DNA of 64,000 nucleotides, from the NCBI GenBank assembly GCA_032629725.1, contig JAFEVB010000042.1, positions 1 to 64,000 of the forward strand. The letters are read 5' to 3'. The translations under genes were made by a program, and so were the position numbers. This document shows positions 32,272-43,559 of the stretch, piece after piece. How positions within the stretch are numbered: the first letter of the stretch is position 1; the number at the start of each line of letters is the position of its first letter. The stretch is from Gremmenia infestans (taxonomy: Eukaryota; Ascomycota; Leotiomycetes; Helotiales; Hamatocanthoscyphaceae). Under the pieces are notes generated by a model. The model was not told where the DNA came from, ran no database searches, and saw nothing but the letters and a program-made list of their open reading frames with translations.

Positions 32272-34639
32272 GATTTGAATACGTGAAGCACGATATCTCC
32301 GCGTTCGCTGAAAAACGAGACGCAGCAGACGACCTCACATCCACTGGTGGAAGGACATCCTCACATCTTGGGGCTCAACGCACGAGGCAGCATACAAGGA
32401 CGCCATGATACTAGCCACTCACGACCATCGGCATTGCACTAGTGCACACGTCAAGACGTTTACACGAGCCGAGTTGCGTCTAGAGATGTTACGAGTTCTC
32501 TTGCACCAGCTAGTCATTTGACGTGAATTCATTAGCTGTCAAAAGACATGACCCGAGAGCAATTAAATTGAAACAATCTTCTCCTGTTACAGTTGCGCCT
32601 CCTCGGCCTCCTTTGTTGTCGCCCTTCAGCGTTATTTTCGAATTTCCAAATCGAATCCCTGTTACATACAACTGATACACCTCCTCAATTGCAACCCTTC
32701 TGGTATCTCGCAAGATATATGAAACCAGTAAGAATATGATGATCCTCCATATACGAAAGCAGCATGATTTCCGAGGTTTCTAGCATCAAAGGTATATAGG
32801 GCACGCTAAATGTGAATAGCCAAATGCTCTGCGGCGTCTATTATGCTGGTGGATAGCAATTCCGACAGGGGAAGTGAAGAAGAATCACTACCCCGCGATA
32901 TCCAAACCCCTGTTTAGGGAACTACTGCCTCTTCTTGTGGACATTTTCTCATATCTGGGTGGACTTCTCAAATTTCGTGATGCATATATCCACATGGGAT
33001 GTCGGCTGAGGTGAGACTTGTGGACAACTTCAATTTCGCTCTAGATTCCACCCCCTTGGTCTAACAATATATTCCAATGAAATTTCTCCAAGTCTTGTAG
33101 TGTTTTACAGCCTTATACATAAAAATCGCTGCCACTTAGAGAAGCATGTGATAGATAAAAAAAGACAGCACCCACTTTCAATGTCCCACGTCGCCTAGCG
33201 AATCAAAGGTTAATAGTGGTGAGTGCCAATTTTCTCTATCTAATATAAAAGCATACGGATTTATATGGAGGTCTCATAACACCATAGAGCTTACAAGATG
33301 TGAGTTCCTGGTGGTCTTCAATCAATTCCTATCTAGTAGCTCATCAAGAGGCCTCGATGACCTTTTTTTGTCGCATGCGTCAATTAAGATGGCGGCACTG
33401 AATGATCATGAGTCTAAAAGGCAGAGAGTTCCCGCGAAATAGACTCCGACGGGGAATACAGTGTGGTTTGGTTTCCAATGGGAGGGCCGATATTCGGGAA
33501 AACCTATCTACCACATTACGATACACGGAATGCTGCGAGCAGGATGGGAAATCCAGCTGATTCAAAAGACACACTTTCCCCGCGAGAAGCTACTTTGAAG
33601 GACAGTATCGTGGCAGCGACGCTGGAATATTATTTATGGGCGACATTACTCCTCGAACCGGCATATGTCAAGACATAGACACCTACGGTATTACAACAGC
33701 CTCTCTCTTCACACTCAAAAGCCCCCATCTCACTTCATCACACACAATCAAATGGCGGCCCAGGGTCTCATCAATCAAATGGCCATTGGGAGGCTACGAG
33801 ACCTATGGACGCCATCAAGTTGAAGCACTTCGCTGCTGCATTGCCAATCCACATGGCATGTATATATGATGCCTGCGTATCGCCTGTGTATCTGGGGGAT
33901 GTCGAGCGGTTGGAAGGCGAAGGACGAAGGGAGGGAGTAGTGGATGAGGCCTGTTCTTGCAGGGTTGGAGAGAGTTATTGTGAAGCAGGCGAGGGGGTCT
34001 AATTGCGAGTACGATATGGAAGGGGGTTTGCAGTACTTTGCGTATTTAGCAGAAACTGTTGCTGCTGTCTTTGCTCTCAAAGGATGGGCTATTGTTGTAT
34101 CTGAAAAGTCTTCCGAACCCACCACCACGACTGATCCAATTATCAACGGCCGTGATGAACGAGACTGTGATTTACAGGATTTGTAAGCTCTCTAATATCA
34201 CGAGGGCATTCGAGTAAGCGCATTGGAACTACAGCTGTCGAGGAGATAACGAGTCACAACCGCGATGATGTTTAGGTGACCATCACATCTTTGCTTAGGG
34301 GTTTATTGCAGGGGGTTCTTTTTTTTCTTAGCGACATGCATAAGAGGGGCCATCATGTTCATATATCCTTCGTCACAAATTTCGTGAAATGTTCCAGCTT
34401 CAGCCCCCATCTAAACATCTTGATGCTCGACGTTTCTGCAACCTTCATTTCTGTACTGACTCGCATTCGGGAATTAATCGGCTTCCAATCCACTCCACTT
34501 TTTAGTTTTGACGCCGCGGGAACGCACGGCTGTTGCCGCCCACGGAGATAGAAACCTTCAATTGGTCACATGTCCTTCCCACGACATACCGAGACGGCGA
34601 GACCTAGCTGGTGTGGTGTGGTTTACGGTAGTATAGAAT
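32272..34639. other. Long intergenic region with open-frame fragments
   Basis: Over 2.3 kb I see no complete gene. Plus-strand open stretches at about 33478-33678, 33805-34002 and 33944-34186 have coding-like composition but sit in different frames, lack splice logic that joins them, and match nothing I recognise. They may be remnants of a lost gene. The last few hundred bases would hold the promoter of the transcription factor. Confidence 0.4.
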
Positions 34640-37558
34640 ATGGACCAATTTAATCCTGACATAACCTCTGGAGCACAAGTGGACTCTACAACCATCTTAG
34701 GCTCAAAAGCGTCACGACAGGTACCTGCGACACAGGGTGATCTCTTCGTCTGCGATCAGTGCCCAAAGGTCTTCAATCGTCGTGAAAATTTGAGCCGGCA
34801 CCAAAAGACACGCATGTAGCCCGTATACTACGATAGATGTTTACAAGTTGACTTTCAACAGACGATGCCTCACCAGCACACCGTTGTGGGCAATGCAGCA
34901 AAGCTTTTACGCGGAGTGACCTCCTCCGGCGTCACGAGGCGGGCCACGACAGATGGGATAAGAAGAAAGGCCCACGTAAAAGCGAAAGCGATTCTGCTAA
35001 GCGCAGGAAATTTGCATCAGATGAGTTAGTGGAAAGCTCAACGTCTTCTCCAAGCGCTTCCGGGTCGACGCCCAGTGCTACGAACCCCCCCAGGATTTAT
35101 TCGCCCACTCGTCGATATCCTGATGTTGACACCGGTCATTCAAATCCGACCGTCAGCCATGCCGACTCTCATTATTATGAAAACACAGGCCCACCTACCG
35201 ATTTAAATCGGAATCCTGACTGTCAAACTTTTGACCACCCTCAGCAGTTGGCATATCGCACACCAGGGCCCTGGTGGGCTTCACATACAGGTCCGGAACC
35301 TCATAATGTACAGCAAAACCATTCAAAGGACCCAAGTGAAGGGGCCTTTGCGAATTTCAATATGAACGACAATTCTGCAATGAGCTTTGACTTCTCTTCA
35401 TTCATGGTACCCGCAGTTGGGCCAGGAGCCAGTGACTGGTTCTCTTATGATTTCTACTCCGCAGTGAAGGAGACCGGAAATGACTGGGGCTACGTGCAAA
35501 GAGATCCTCTAGATACCAACTTACTTACGCAGGTCAAAGACTACCAGCCGAATCACCTTTATACCAACCAAGACATCAACCCGGCACAAGTCTCAGGCCA
35601 GCGAGGCTCTGACATAAAGCAAGAAGCTCCCCAGCATGACTCGACTGAAGAAGACTTAGCAGAAAATCGAGTTATAACCCGGATATCATCTCCCCCAAAT
35701 GAGGCATCTGATGATGATAAATGGCCGTTCCTCTGGAACCCGAACTCTCGACGAATCTTGATGGCAAACCCTATTATCATACCTGATGATCATCCATTAT
35801 TCAAGCTCCACAGCTCTAGATTCGATATCACTGAACACACTCTGCTCAAATTACAAGCGTTTCTCTTCGCTCCCTCCGGGTTGGAATTCCACCAATCTCG
35901 AAAGAACGTATTAACACTACCATCGTTGCCCGTCGTCAATGTCTTCATCCGGTTATTCTTTGAACATTTTTCCCCTCAAATGCCCGTGCTCCATCACCCC
36001 ACCGTTGATATGAATGTCGATCTACCACCACCTCTAATAGCTATGATCGTAGTTATTGGGGTGATCTATAGTAACCTAAAGCATTCCAGGCGTTTCTCAA
36101 TCGTGCTGCTAGACATCGTCAGGTGGAACCTGAATATTGCCGTTGAATGCGACAATAGTCTTATGAGAGACAACATGATTATATATGCAGAAGCACTCAT
36201 TTGTCACACTGGACTCTGGTGTGGAAACAAACGGTGCTTCGAGCTTGCGGAAGTTGTTCGCGGTGCGCTTATCACCTACATCCGCCGATTTCATTTCCAT
36301 GGCCCGCCCGAGGCCCCGCCCTCAGACGCGAGTATTGAAGGAACCATACAGGCGGACTGGAAGCAATGGATTTTCCAAGAATCCCAGAGAAGGTTGTACT
36401 GGGTTATATACTCTATTGACTGCCAATTCCCCTGTATCTTAAATTTGCCTGGAACGATCTCTATTGGAGAAGTCAGCAATTTGCTCTGCCCTGCAGACGA
36501 CGAGTTTTGGCTAGCGACTTCCGCTCGGAATTGGAAGAATCTGCTAGGTCTTTCTTCGGTTCCGCCATCACGACTGTTCTCAGCGGCCGTTTCTCCTTTC
36601 ATGTTGAAAGCTTCTGCGGGTGGAGCAGACACATTTGGGTTCATCGTAGAACAACTTCGCCGGACGAATCTTGGTCGGGGACAGAACCAGGGCTTACTAG
36701 ATCTCAATTCTTGGAGTGCATTTTTGGTTCTTATGACCATTCAAACTCAACTATTCAATTTCCAGCAAGAATCGATGCTAGCTAGGACTTTCATAGAAGA
36801 TGGGGATATGTGTGAAACGGAGGATACGATCTCAAATCTAAGGAAGCTACAAAGTACAAGGCGTGGGGAACTTGCAGGTAAGTCTTTCAAAGAATATTTG
36901 CTCCTTTCTCTGATTGAATACAGAAGTCCTCTGTTCATGGTCTAAAGCGTATCTCACTCCCTCTCGGTCAAACCTCCACGCATCATCCCGCCACTTCTAC
37001 GCCTCATCCTTTGTCATCCACCTCTTGAGCAACATCCTCCTCGATGTCAGCCTCTCGGATCTCCAAAACGCCATCGGCAGAACTGGCCCTGAAGGCATCA
37101 TTCGAGCTATGACCAAACTCACAAACTGGGCCCAGAGATCTCCTCGCGTTGCGGAAGAAGTGGCCTATAATGCCGTCCGGGCAATCGTCTCCCTCGCTCC
37201 GACAAAAGGCACCCACGAAGATGACATCCGGAATACGGATATAGCGCCTTATAGTATCGTCACCCTCTTCCTCAGCCATGTAGTATTGTGGGTGTTTGCG
37301 AATGTGTGTCCCAGGGAGCAGAAATCCGTACTTCTGGGTATGGTCGTTGACAATGAGGTCTTACGGTCCAGTGCTTTCTTTGCGGTGTTGCAACGGGCGA
37401 TGGCGCTTGGCGATGAAGATGGTGTTGCTGGTAAGATGAACAACAAAGATGCTCCGAATATACTGTTTAAATTCGGGGCGGAAATGCTGACGAGAGTGGG
37501 GACTTGGGGCGCTTCCCTGAACCTGGCGGTTATGATACATCAGCGAGCTGAGATGTGA
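34640..37558 (+). CDS. C2H2 zinc-finger / fungal_trans transcription factor
   Basis: Three exons (34640-34811, 34862-36877, 36924-37558) give 940 aa. Two adjacent C2H2 fingers occupy about residues 36-88: FVCDQCPKVFNRRENLSRH then, after the first intron, HRCGQCSKAFTRSDLLRRH. The first intron (50 nt) starts GCATGT instead of GT and ends CAG; it splits the codon for the last zinc-binding His of finger 1, and reading through it gives a stop. A basic stretch (KSESDSAKRRKF) and about 200 disordered residues follow, then a fungal_trans-like middle region (VFIRLFFEHFSPQMPVLHHP). The protein should be nuclear and bind DNA. Target genes cannot be told; it is 16 kb from the aminotransferase with a sirtuin and kinetochore gene between. 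Confidence 0.9.
34812..34861 (+). other. GC-AG intron between zinc-finger exons
   Basis: The 50-nt intron has donor C|GCATGT and acceptor CAACAG. Only this splice restores the second His of finger 1 and the frame into finger 2. The nearby GT (CATGTAG) leads to a wrong phase or a stop. Confidence 0.75.
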
Positions 37559-38471
37559 GATGGTTCAAAGAGATATGAACATGTTTCTTGTTCAGTAAAT
37601 AAGTATGGTACAGGGTTGCATTCACGAGGTGATGCTAGGTGGGGGGTTGAGAACTGCAGGGACGCTACGAAAGTCACAGCTTCTTCATAAAAGACGTGAG
37701 CTTGATTATTCTGAAGAACATGCAGTAATCAATCGCCGTCATCCTCCATGAGGTAGGTTGTTAGTACCTACGAATAGATACTGGCACTTTTCTAATCCTC
37801 CCTCCTTTCACCTATATTCCATGCGAGCGACGCTTTAAGGGCGCAGTCCACTCCATCAGGTACCCGTAGGCGCCAGTGAGTCGCTCTGTGAACCTGGAAG
37901 GTGCGACTTGCCCCATTAAATTACTTTGAAACAGTCGCTGCATATTCAATCTCTCGTGTTTATAACATTTTACACCGTCTCAACTTTGATATACCCTTCG
38001 ATGTCCAATTCCGAGTCAACTCAATATATCTAGGAGCAGTTTCATATGAGATTTCCTTGTGCTAATAACGTGCGGCGTATGAGATGGATTGTTTATGGAT
38101 AAAGTCGAAGTTTTGAAGTATGAAAGTGGCCATTTGACTGCGCCTCCACGATTAGTTTTCAGCTATGGAAATAGTTTACGCTGTACGAAGGAGTTATTTA
38201 AATGCACGATGTTGTTCATGGTATCTTGTATTGGATCGCTTTTACTTTTCTTTACCGCGAGGCGCTTTTGTCATCTGGATTTCTGCATCGACGATTTTTA
38301 TTTCGGCAAGAGTCATCTATTCATCTATTCATCCATCGTTGATCCTATCAACTTCATGCAGCGGCTGACAGTGACTCTTTCACCGCAACTTCAGCCGTAT
38401 TCACAGACGAACGCTCTCTCCGGTCTTACTATCAACAGCCCAAGAGCGTTTTGGTAGTTGTCGACAATTGA
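37559..38471. other. Intergenic, nothing recognised
   Basis: This 913-base gap lies before the large decayed gene. A frame at 38089-38457 is open but encodes a low-quality Phe/Leu/Cys-rich peptide, and is more likely old promoter or leader sequence. Confidence 0.45.
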
Positions 38472-41219
38472 ATGACAGACAATGCCAGAAACCTTGCAAG
38501 TTCTTACCGAATTAACGCTCTGTTCATCGTTCAAGTCACTCCAAATGAAGCTCCCAAGACCAGCGCGGATATTTTGGCTCTTTTGAATTCCGTCAACATC
38601 AACGCCGTGACAGCGCTTGCGGGACCTCAATTCTTGATACTGGTATCAACCTCCGAGAAGTATTACATCTACAGATGTATTTCAAACCGAGTGCACCTCA
38701 ACACTGGAACCCTAGCCTTTGGTCAGATATCACAGATATTCTGGAGGCTACCGGAAGAGTCTATCATTGATCCACAAGTCAAACGAATAGTAAACCTTGA
38801 TGAGTCAAACACTATCATCATTCCGTCCACCGGACAATTCGTCAAGCCTCAAGATCTCAAGAAGCTCTTCACAGACCTCCCTGTAGATCAAGTTGCCACT
38901 ATGGAAGAAGACATATCTGCAGCGGTCCCACAATTGCAGGCACTCCTGAATCAGGCAGATCTCCAGCAACTCTCCAACACTTTGATAACCACTCTCCATA
39001 GTAAAATTAGCAATGTGATCGCTCCACTGAGAAAAGCCTATATCAACTTCTTAACCAAGGAATACAAAGCAGAAGATCCGGATTTGTTGAAAAAGAAGAA
39101 TAACATGCTTGGCAAGCCCAGAAAGATAACCAAGAGCTTGCAGAAGGCTGTTAAATCAGCGATCTCAAGCCTGGCCCAAATGATGTCTTCTCAAACAACT
39201 TCCAAGCGAGCTCATGACTTGACTAAGCTTCAGCGCTAAACCACAATTCAAAACAATGTTGAGGCGACCAAGAACATGACCTTTGAAAAGCTAGCAGAGA
39301 TACTAGAGAACCATGCAAGGGAGATGGGAATGATGATTATGAACATTGAGACAACACCCTACCGCCAGCTCTTAGGAACTCTGAGGGATAGTTCTAAGGC
39401 TTTGAATGCTAGGTATGTACTGGTCTAAATGCCCTTGGGCGCTTTTGATGTTTAGTCGTTTGAGACATGTTTCTGACGTTCAATTTAGTTCTTGCTGTGA
39501 CCTGGACTCCCGAATTCTTCATCTGGAAGGTTTCGATGCAGGCATTATCATTGAACAGTCTCAGTCTACTCACGACGGCTCCCTGCAGAACCAACAGGGT
39601 CCCACCCATCCAATTCTAGCATTGCCATATCTAAGTCAAAACAGGGGCCCTTCTGGTTCGATGCTGGCATGGGTTTGTTGGGACGAATTTGTCAATCTCG
39701 ACAGCCCCTTCAATGTTCGATGGATGGAAAGGTACAATGATGCTCACGTTGCAGGGCTTCGCATCATGATGAGGGATACTCTCAGCAACGCTGTAGTGTC
39801 CAGGGAACATAACTTCCAGGCAGGTAGTCCGGAAATTGGCCAACTTATGAGTGCTTTGTTAATGGCCGCAAGTTCAAAATTGGCCGCGATGAGAACAACC
39901 GCACCTGGAGTCATGTCAATGGCTGAGGATACCGTCACGAAGCTGATGCGTGGACTATTTGCCAATCTTTTGACCATCGCTGGGTCAGGAGTCTGCGCCC
40001 TGAGCATGGTGTGGCAACTCTTTGGCAAATTTTCCCAGTTCGATGTCCCAATCTCGGTGGCAGGTTGGAGCTTTTATGAAACTGTCGTCGCTTTATACCC
40101 ATATACTGGATGGCCGTTACAACAATTCCATTCCAACCTGGAGAAGCTCCTTGATAAAGTAGTTGTCCGAGTCGTTACCCAAAACGAGAAAACTAATGAG
40201 ATCAAGGCCAACCTGGCATATGATCTAGAAAAATACTGCAAGCTTCGAAATATTCAGCTTGAACACTCGCGCACGATTCTCACCATATTCTTGAAACTTC
40301 TTACAAACAAGGATATGGACCGCAAAGCAGTCGCATAACGGCTGCTGAAGAAGATTCCCCACAGGCTGGAGAAGGAAACGGAGAGTTACACAAGAATGAT
40401 TAAATATCTTGAAAATCTTGCAAACGGTGGCGACCGACAAGCTCAAGATGATCTTGTTGTTGCTAGTGTTTTTACCAAGCGTTCTGCGACTTTCAGGAAG
40501 ATCAAGAAGCAAATCGCATCAGCCTGCGAACAACAAGACGAGGCCAAGATCAAGACGGCGTGCCAAGAGCTTCTTGATGAACATGCGAAAATTGCTCAAC
40601 TCTGGTGTGTAGTGCCAGAGAGGCTCAAGGTCCAGAATATGAAGGCGTACCAGGGTCTTTTGACGACAAACTACGGAGCCGATATTGATACAACCATGAA
40701 GAAATACAACAAGAAGATATTCAGCCAGGCGATCTGCGATGGAGAGAAAACGCGTATCCCTTGGCAAGTTGGCAAGTCAGGCGAATTTGGGAATGATATC
40801 GAACCTTTAGATTAGCGTTTTGTTCATGAAATTCTATCTGGCAAGAGATTGGACATCGTTACTACCTCTGACAAGATGGAAGATGCCACGGTGACACTTG
40901 TGGCCAGGAGGAGCCAACACTGGCACATTTCTCATCCGTGTTGTCGCCGACATTCATCAGTCAAGTTGAGAAGGCGGTGTCTCCTGAAGACGTCTGCAAT
41001 ATCATAGGCGTCCCTGTCAGTGCAATGTGCGTCTTTGCCAAGGCTCTCAATCCGGATTTTGTCTGGGAAGATTTGGGTCGGAACTTCAAAGGTGTCATTT
41101 TGTCGCTGGTGAAAGCGCGTTCCAATCGACTAGAAAGCCGTCCTGCCAGACGGTTGCTGGGTATGAGTATCCCAGCTTCGGCGATTCTGGTGGTGGAACA
41201 GTTGCAAATTGCAGAATGA
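38472..41219 (+). pseudogene. Large decayed gene of unknown family with three in-frame stops
   Basis: From ATG 38472 one frame runs about 2.3 kb with good coding character, interrupted by TAA at 39237, TAA at 40336 and TAG at 40813, each followed by an in-frame continuation (TTIQNNVEATKNM, RLLKKIPHRLEKE, RFVHEILSGKRL). A clean 76-nt GT-AG intron lies at 39413-39488. Near 40900 the coding frame shifts and then continues to 41219 (LSPTFISQVEKAVSPEDV). CAA or CAG codons in place of the stops would remove them, so each fits a CpA-to-TpA change. The ancestral product was about 890 aa, mostly helical, with one candidate membrane segment (LLTIAGSGVCALSMVWQLF). I do not recognise the family. Another possibility, that separate short genes are expressed, is less likely because frame and character continue across the stops. 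Confidence 0.65.
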
Positions 41220-41388
41220 GGAGCAGGATCAATGATGTCCTTTACGAGGGCGAATAGATGGTGTCTTGAAAAGTAGCAGGAGTTCAGGAGTTTAGCAAGT
41301 GGGAGAAAACTGTATTTACTATCGTCAAAAGAGCAGAACAGTACTCACATTCTTTGGGGGTGGCCTATGAATCCCGGAATATGATGTT

Positions 41389-42852
41389 CTAATTCAAAGC
41401 CTTCTTATCCAACCAAGCCGTGAACATCTTTAATGCTTCAACGGGCTTATCCCAAGGCACCATATGACCAGCACCATTGATCCTCGCATACCTAAGCGGC
41501 CCACTCTCCCACCACAATCCACCACTCCATGTCTGTTTGTTATTCTCCTGCTGATACCTAAAATCAGGTAGACCCTTCCACTCCAACGATCCAAAAACGC
41601 GTTCATTCCCCACGAAATTACAAATCCAGTCATATGTCCCAACATATATCATCACTCGAACTTCAGAATGCAGCAAGTCCGCCACATATGATCTTGTATC
41701 AATCAAGAAATCATTTACCTTCTGAAACTCCCTCCCAACCTTATCACTACACTCCACAAACTTGGGTGCTTTCTCATCAACCCCAAACGCAGTCCTCACT
41801 GCATCAGTGCGCAAGAACTTCGTGATGGCTATCATGATCGGGTAGCACAGGTACCCGTCACATGGTGTACTGATATCGTAATAATTGCGTCCAGTGCGCA
41901 CATACGGCATCTCCAGCTCCTCGCCACAGAAATCAGAACTAGCTCCACAGATCAGGGGGTCCGGATACGCGTGGCATGCTTCCATTAATAATTCGCACCT
42001 CGGCACTGCAGCAGCCATCTTCTCACACATGCCATCGTCAAGCAGGGGACCGATGCCCGTCACATTTGTGCAGGGGATGTCGTAGTATGAACTTGCTTGC
42101 TTGACGTCGCTGAATATGCCGTTGCCGATCAAGACTGATTCCAGTGGGATTTGGTCTTCAGGTGGGGAAATGGAATTCATGGCTTTGATATGGGATGCGA
42201 AAACGGGGATATAGTGACCGCCGTAACTCTCGCCCGCTATACTGAATGGCAAAGATTTCGATTCAGGGAAAGCTTGGTACCAGAGGCGCATGAAGGCGTA
42301 AATGTCCTCACTCGCAGCGAATGTGCCGCCATGCACATCGGACGTGTTGGTGCTATAGGAGAAGCCGACACCGATGGGTTGGTCGAGGAAGAAGACGCTG
42401 GCGGCATTGGTCCACGAGTTTGGGTTTTCGCGCGCCGAGTCTCCGGAGTCGTTAACAGTGCAGGGACCGAGTTCCATGAAGAGGCCCGACATGGAGGAGC
42501 AACCAGGCCCGCCGTTCAGCCATAGTACGAGCGGGTCGTCCTTGGGGCTGGCGCGGGACTCGAAGTAGGCGAAGTAGAAGTGTTTTGAGCCCGAGTTTAG
42601 GTAGCCTGTGTAGCCAGATGTTGCGCCGGGGCAGAGGTCCGAGAGGGAGGGGTTGTTGCTGTTGGAGCTGGAGGAGATGGCGCTGTGGGGTTTGATGGTG
42701 AGGCTGTGGTCTGGATGAGAGGCGTGGGTGAGGGTTCGGACTGAGGGGTCTGATGCATCGCGGAGGGGCTCTTCTGTGAGGGGGATTTGGGATGCTGAAG
42801 TGCCTACTGCGGCGAGAGAGGCCACGAGTTTTGGCCAGAGTAAATTACGCAT
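41389..42852 (-). CDS. Serine carboxypeptidase, family S10, secreted or vacuolar
   Basis: A single exon encodes 487 aa, the usual length for S10 enzymes. A signal peptide is visible (residues 1-20, hydrophobic, ending near TSASQ). The substrate-binding LNGGPGCSS lies at 112-120 and the catalytic triad is complete: Ser 209 in GESYGGHY, Asp in VGTYDWICN, and His in GAGHMVPWDKP. Conserved Cys residues suit the family's disulphides, and several N-x-S/T sites suggest glycosylation. It removes C-terminal amino acids from peptides at acid pH, in the vacuole or outside the cell. A Ser/Asn-rich linker at 56-70 separates the propeptide-like start from the core. Its neighbours suggest no special role. 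Confidence 0.95.
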   Translation of the reverse strand: MRNLLWPKLVASLAAVGTSASQIPLTEEPLRDASDPSVRTLTHASHPDHSLTIKPHSAISSSSNSNNPSLSDLCPGATSGYTGYLNSGSKHFYFAYFESRASPKDDPLVLWLNGGPGCSSMSGLFMELGPCTVNDSGDSARENPNSWTNAASVFFLDQPIGVGFSYSTNTSDVHGGTFAASEDIYAFMRLWYQAFPESKSLPFSIAGESYGGHYIPVFASHIKAMNSISPPEDQIPLESVLIGNGIFSDVKQASSYYDIPCTNVTGIGPLLDDGMCEKMAAAVPRCELLMEACHAYPDPLICGASSDFCGEELEMPYVRTGRNYYDISTPCDGYLCYPIMIAITKFLRTDAVRTAFGVDEKAPKFVECSDKVGREFQKVNDFLIDTRSYVADLLHSEVRVMIYVGTYDWICNFVGNERVFGSLEWKGLPDFRYQQENNKQTWSGGLWWESGPLRYARINGAGHMVPWDKPVEALKMFTAWLDKKALN

Positions 42853-43559
42853 GTTGTATGTAGTATATGATATATATATCTATATATGAGATGGGAAGTG
42901 AAGTTGTATCTGAGATAAGATAAGTGAGTCTGAAACGGGCCGCGCTAGGCAAGCTGACACGGCAACGATGCGTTGTCAGGTGACGTGTGTTTGGAAGAAG
43001 TAAAGTTCATAAAACGAGCAAAAGAATGAGAAGGAGTAGCTTAACAGTGTGAAAAGTTGGATTGTATTATCAATATGGTCATGTCTTTATGTGAAAAAAG
43101 TGTATTGATCCCGAGAGCGCGAGGATACGGAGTACTGTCGCTCTCAGATACGGAGTAGAGCTATTAACCCCAGTATTTTAGGGTTCAATACTCTAAAATC
43201 AGCGCTCTTAATAGGAGGGGGGTGCTGTATCGATCCGAGTACCCAGATGTGCAAGATATGAATGATTACTATAAACAAGTATTCAATACAGAAAACTGGC
43301 ATGGAACATCTGCAAGAGCAAGCTCTATTATTTGAATGACACCTTGCGCTTCACGTGGCATGCTATGAATGCTATAAGTATTCCTTTTCCGTTATAGTAA
43401 CCTTGATATTTTTCAGTCCAACAAGGTTTAAGCCACCAGCGTATACATGTATTGCCTCCCATCCAACCAAGTCACGATAAAATCAGCGAGTATCAGAGAC
43501 AATCGGGTCGGCGCTGAAATTCCTCACTTCTGATGGAACTTTCTAAATGTCCTAGTCCC
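42853..43559. other. Intergenic, carboxypeptidase promoter side
   Basis: A TA-rich dinucleotide stretch (about 42868-42888) lies just upstream of the carboxypeptidase ATG. Two copies of GATACGGAGTA (43124 and 43147) lie near a short inverted repeat GAGAGCG/CGCTCTC (43113 and 43139). No gene was recognised. Confidence 0.45.

Noticed and set aside
33478..34186. Possible small gene before the transcription factor
   Set aside because: The open stretches lie in different frames with no consistent introns, and no family is recognisable; mentioned only as fragments.
38089..38457. Open frame upstream of the large decayed gene
   Set aside because: The composition is Phe/Cys/Leu-rich without any motif, and it lies where a promoter or leader would be expected.
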